This document shows, in pieces, positions 60,607 through 64,000 of a DNA stretch of 64,000 nt (position 1 is its first letter; each line of letters opens with the position of its first letter). Origin of the DNA: Casuarius casuarius (taxonomy: Eukaryota; Chordata; Aves; Casuariiformes; Casuariidae); assembly GCA_003342895.1 (NCBI GenBank), contig PTFA01000032.1, forward strand, positions 5,858,733 to 5,922,732. The letters are read 5' to 3'. Both the position numbers and the translations under genes were made by a program. The notes below the pieces were generated by a model. It was given only the letters and a program-made list of their open reading frames with translations. It was not told the origin of the DNA and made no database searches.

Positions 60607-61568
60607 CAAACCAAATTCATGCTAGACGTATGGATTCTTAACAGTACAATAACTTGATTCTTCTCAGAATGTAGAATTTCCTATTTGTACCCAGGGTGGC
60701 AATTTCTGGAACACACAAGTCTCTAGACTTCTTCTTTAAATGCTCTTAATTGTGGTTTCAATATTGCCCTGTAAATGGAAGCAGAAAGTCAACATTTCAA
60801 GAATAATTAAAACAGACAGTGTAGTCTCTCTGAATACTGGACACAAACTCAGAAGATCTGGCATTTCAGAGCTGTCTCTGTTTGTAGACAAATCCTTCTC
60901 TCTTTCTGTGTCACCAGGGGGTCATTAAGAGCTCTCACAACACAAATAAATCATGGAAAAACAATACATTATGCTACCCATGGAAGGGAAGGGTCTGGAA
61001 TTCGAATCTTCTGATTCTTGGTCGGTGTTCTTAACTGCAGGACTACGCTGACTGCTTTATTTTAATTATCCTTTAACAATGAACGACGGTTCATTTCCAA
61101 CAGGTTCGAAGAGGCACCCAGACTTTAGCTTGTTTTTCAGATAAAATCTGCAATATTAATGTGTTGTGGGCATGCAACACCATGTAGGAATTCTTGTGAT
61201 GAATTCAATGTTTCTACTGTTTTTTAACCCTCAAATAAGGTTTGGTTCAGACTGAGCTTTGGTCAGGTTTTAAAATGGCATTTTTAAAAATGTGGGAAAC
61301 AATTTATCTCTGTCTATATATTTAGAAAAATAAAAAAGCGACAAATCACAAGATTTTATTTTAAAAGCTTCCTTTTTGTTTTCACATACAGTTAAAATAC
61401 TGTCACTCCCTCTAATAATATCTATGTAAAGGATCAGAAAAATGATTTGAAAGAAAATAGGTGCTGTTTCTAAGGTGTTGTTAATCCATAAAAAATGTCA
61501 AAAAAATGAAATCATCTTATTTTCATCTTTTGCAAAGGATCAGCTGTTTAAACAAGTTTGTTTTCAAA

Positions 61569-61584
61569 ATGAAAATATTTTCAT
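61569..61584. repeat. Perfect 16-bp palindrome
   Basis: ATGAAAATATTTTCAT is its own reverse complement. Three polypyrimidine-CAG words, resembling splice acceptors, follow within 50 bp. Confidence 0.9.
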
Positions 61585-62619
61585 ATTTGACTTTTTTCAG
61601 TTCTTGTTTTTTTCAGTTTTCCTTTTTTCAGTTTCCTATGCATTCCATTAGCCCTCTTTTCTTTTTCTGTGTTGCTATTGAAGAGGAAGGGAAGGGGAAA
61701 ATGGAGCAAAACCAAACCAAACCATAAAAAAATTAGATGTTTCATTCTCACATTTCTGAAAAGAACAAAGATACTTATCGTGGAAAATTTCAGCAAACTA
61801 ATAAAACATTTCAAGGAAACTGACAACCTTGTGACTGGACACTTTTCAGAATGACTATTACTCTGTTTTATGAGATTCGAAGATGTATTATGGTGAATGG
61901 AAAATATTTTAAGCATGATTTTTGACTAGACTGTCCTTTTAATTAACTAGAGCTAGCGGTTTAATTGAAAGTTAAATATTCTTTGCAGATTTAAGATTTC
62001 CAAAGGCTCTGACCTAATAATTCCAACTGGTGTCAATGGAAGAAGTGAATGTTTTGCAAATCTGTGCTGTATGGTTTTCATAAAAAAGGAATTAGCCATA
62101 TACTGCTTATGAATTTTGAGCGTATTTTATTTTAATCTTGAAACTTCAATATGTTTTTCTTCTGTAATAAATTAATACTTTACAAGCAGGTTTTTTTTAA
62201 ACTGAGATCCTTATTTAGCCATACATGTACAGAGTAAGTTCTTATGCAGACATTCGTGTATCCAGAGTAACACGGCTCTGATATATAAAATATTACCATT
62301 GAAAACAGGAACTTCTTATTATGACAGAGGCCCAGCAGGTGATAGAAGGGAAAGCCACTGGCCCATGAACTGGCAGCCCGGAGCATCGTCTGGCTTTGCT
62401 GCTACCCCACGGGAAGAAAAACAAAAAGGGTGAAAGGTGAATCGACAGGACCCAGAATGCCACATCGTTGGACCACACATTTATTTTGTCCTATCGCTTG
62501 GTGTCTTCGTTAGTTGCCTGTTGAAGGACAACTGTTACGAGTGGGCAATGAACACGTCTTAAGATCATAGCAAGTTACACTATTTATTTCTCCACTCTCC
62601 TATGAGGGACTGTTCTGTT

Positions 62620-62640
62620 TTTGTTGTTGTTGTTGTTGTT
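62620..62640. repeat. (GTT)n microsatellite
   Basis: Six to seven GTT units in a T-rich context. Confidence 0.85.
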
Positions 62641-64000
62641 CTTTTTTGTTTTTTTCCCCAAACCTTTAATGGGAATTAGTTTTGTTTTGGAAGAAAAATA
62701 AAACAACAGAAAGAGCAAAGGCTACAGTTGCCTTGATATGTGTTTTCACAAGTAAGCTAGACCATTTAGGTGTGCACACTTCAGCTGTTGTAGCAATATG
62801 AGCACTGGCTTGTTTCAATACCAAAATCAGAGAAGAGACATTAAATGCCTCTTTGCTTGAATGGAACAGATGTTGTGTGAGATGTGTACAGATCTAGGGT
62901 TACCTGCCCAGATTACATACTGTATTCAAATAAAGCATGTTTTTTCTGGAAACTAGTAGGATACCAGGGCTGCGGAGTGTATTTGAGACTGCAGAGGCTC
63001 TATGGCTTAGATTTTTTTTGGAGTGACTTACTTGATTTTAATGTGCTTGTCCTCCTAACCGAATGATGCACAGAGGCATCAGCCTCATCCTTTGAGGCAT
63101 TTCAGCAACATTCTGCAGCACCCTTAAGTTTTTATCAAAACCATGCCTTACCTTCTAAATAGTTGCTCCTGGACTGCACAGCATTCCTGCCTTCTAGCTG
63201 TCTGAAGCTTTGTGGATTTTCTCCTTTGTATGGCTATACAACGCACAGGTCTTGGGGCAACATGTATTGCAACATTTGAGTAGATCTGACAATACTGAAG
63301 AGACCAAAAGCAGATTATCCAACATAATAACTGTCTGCCATTTTACATGTATGTTCTACTGTAGATCTACATATGCACCACATTTGACATGCCCTCAGTA
63401 CACCAGATTTATTCTGTGTAATAAGTTCAGCTCCCAGTGTACACTGCTACGTGCCATGCCCAATTGTCCAGGGAGTGACGAAGTCCAGCCAAAGTCTCAC
63501 TGTGGTTCTTGCCATGTACTATTTGGGTGATTTCACTGGAAAGATGGGTGTCATAGGTGGCGATGTAAACCCACGAAAGAAGCTACAGAAGAAACCAGAA
63601 TCCTAAAAACATATTTTTGCTTCTGCTTGGTATTTGCCATCAGAGTGTGAATGCAAATAGTTTTGCTGTGCTTCTCGTTCCTGGTTGCCAGTGTTTACAT
63701 CGTTCTGCTGAGTTTTGCATTGCATTTTGAATTTTGTTGAGGGTACAAGCCTCCTGTCCCACCTGTTATGATGTTCTACATGGACATAACTTGGAAGGCT
63801 CTTGTTATAAAACCTGTTCAGGAATATAATGAAAACCAATCTCTGCCACAGTTTTTTCTTTTTTTTTTTACCAAATGCAAAACTTTGTTGCAAGCTGAAA
63901 AATCACACTCATTCGTTGATGGATTTATTCCCAGAAACTGAGGGTGTGGTGCTGTTCTGAGTTGGAGACAAGAGTGTTCAAATGAGCTAGGAAAGGCTTC

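Larger units (their letters stand above)
60607..64000. other. Non-coding stretch, no gene seen
   Basis: AT-rich, with no supported exon. It contains the 16-bp palindrome at 61569-61584, three TTTTTCAGTT repeats at about 61592-61633 and a GTT run at 62620-62640. The run near 62250-62280 (GTATCCAGAGTAACACGG and onward) resembles the tail of tRNA-derived SINEs found in turtles and crocodilians, but it is too short to call. Confidence 0.6.

Noticed and set aside
60250..60641. Pro/Phe/Ser-rich and Gly/Lys/Glu-rich frames
   Set aside because: They are translations of the polypurine tract.
62250..62290. Turtle/crocodile-type tRNA SINE tail
   Set aside because: Fewer than 30 matching bases and no A or B box nearby.

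Overview
The window is vertebrate nuclear DNA. It is AT-rich, almost entirely non-coding, has spliced-gene signals (acceptors, AATAAA sites) and no operon-like gene spacing. Three things suggest a sauropsid, most likely a bird or another slowly evolving reptilian lineage: the low density of recognisable repeats, old MIR-like SINE fragments, and a degenerate CR1/L2-type LINE reverse transcriptase. This placement is inference. No gene was recognised well enough to name, and most of the window reads as intron or intergenic sequence.

Layout. 1-3.6 kb: unremarkable. 3.66-4.24 kb: a possible solo LTR on the minus strand. 5-13 kb: non-coding, with a CA microsatellite near 11.4 kb. 13.57-14.03 kb: a possible minus-strand terminal exon with its own poly(A) signal. 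18.35-18.85 kb: a nearly perfect 246-bp tandem duplication. 20.8 kb: a small palindromic element with inverted ends. 21.9 kb: a perfect 12-bp hairpin. 23-33 kb: non-coding, with AT-rich stretches carrying homeodomain- and octamer-like motifs, a MIR-like fragment, a 41-bp Z-DNA-prone run and an A24/C15 homopolymer pair.

33.4-37.6 kb is the only stretch that looks genic. A terminal coding exon (35453-35925, plus strand) has a good acceptor, a convincing protein reading and a plausible 3'UTR ending near an AATAAA at 37581. A candidate upstream exon at 33447 fits it in phase. The predicted C-terminus contains an SKIP sequence that matches the SxIP EB1-binding motif. I could not assign it to a family.

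38.31 kb is a short assembly gap. 40.1-40.4 kb is a LINE reverse-transcriptase fossil interrupted by a T11-CC-A16 inverted homopolymer. 40.5-51.6 kb is non-coding with a second Z-DNA-prone GT run (42.16 kb) and overlapping hairpins (44.2 kb). At 51.63-51.80 kb four degenerate units recur at 41-42 bp, which could be an ancient minisatellite or a phased protein-binding array. 55.3 kb holds a tRNA-like SINE candidate. 60.49-60.61 kb is a 118-nt pure polypurine tract with eleven AAGGG units. The rest is ordinary AT-rich non-coding sequence.
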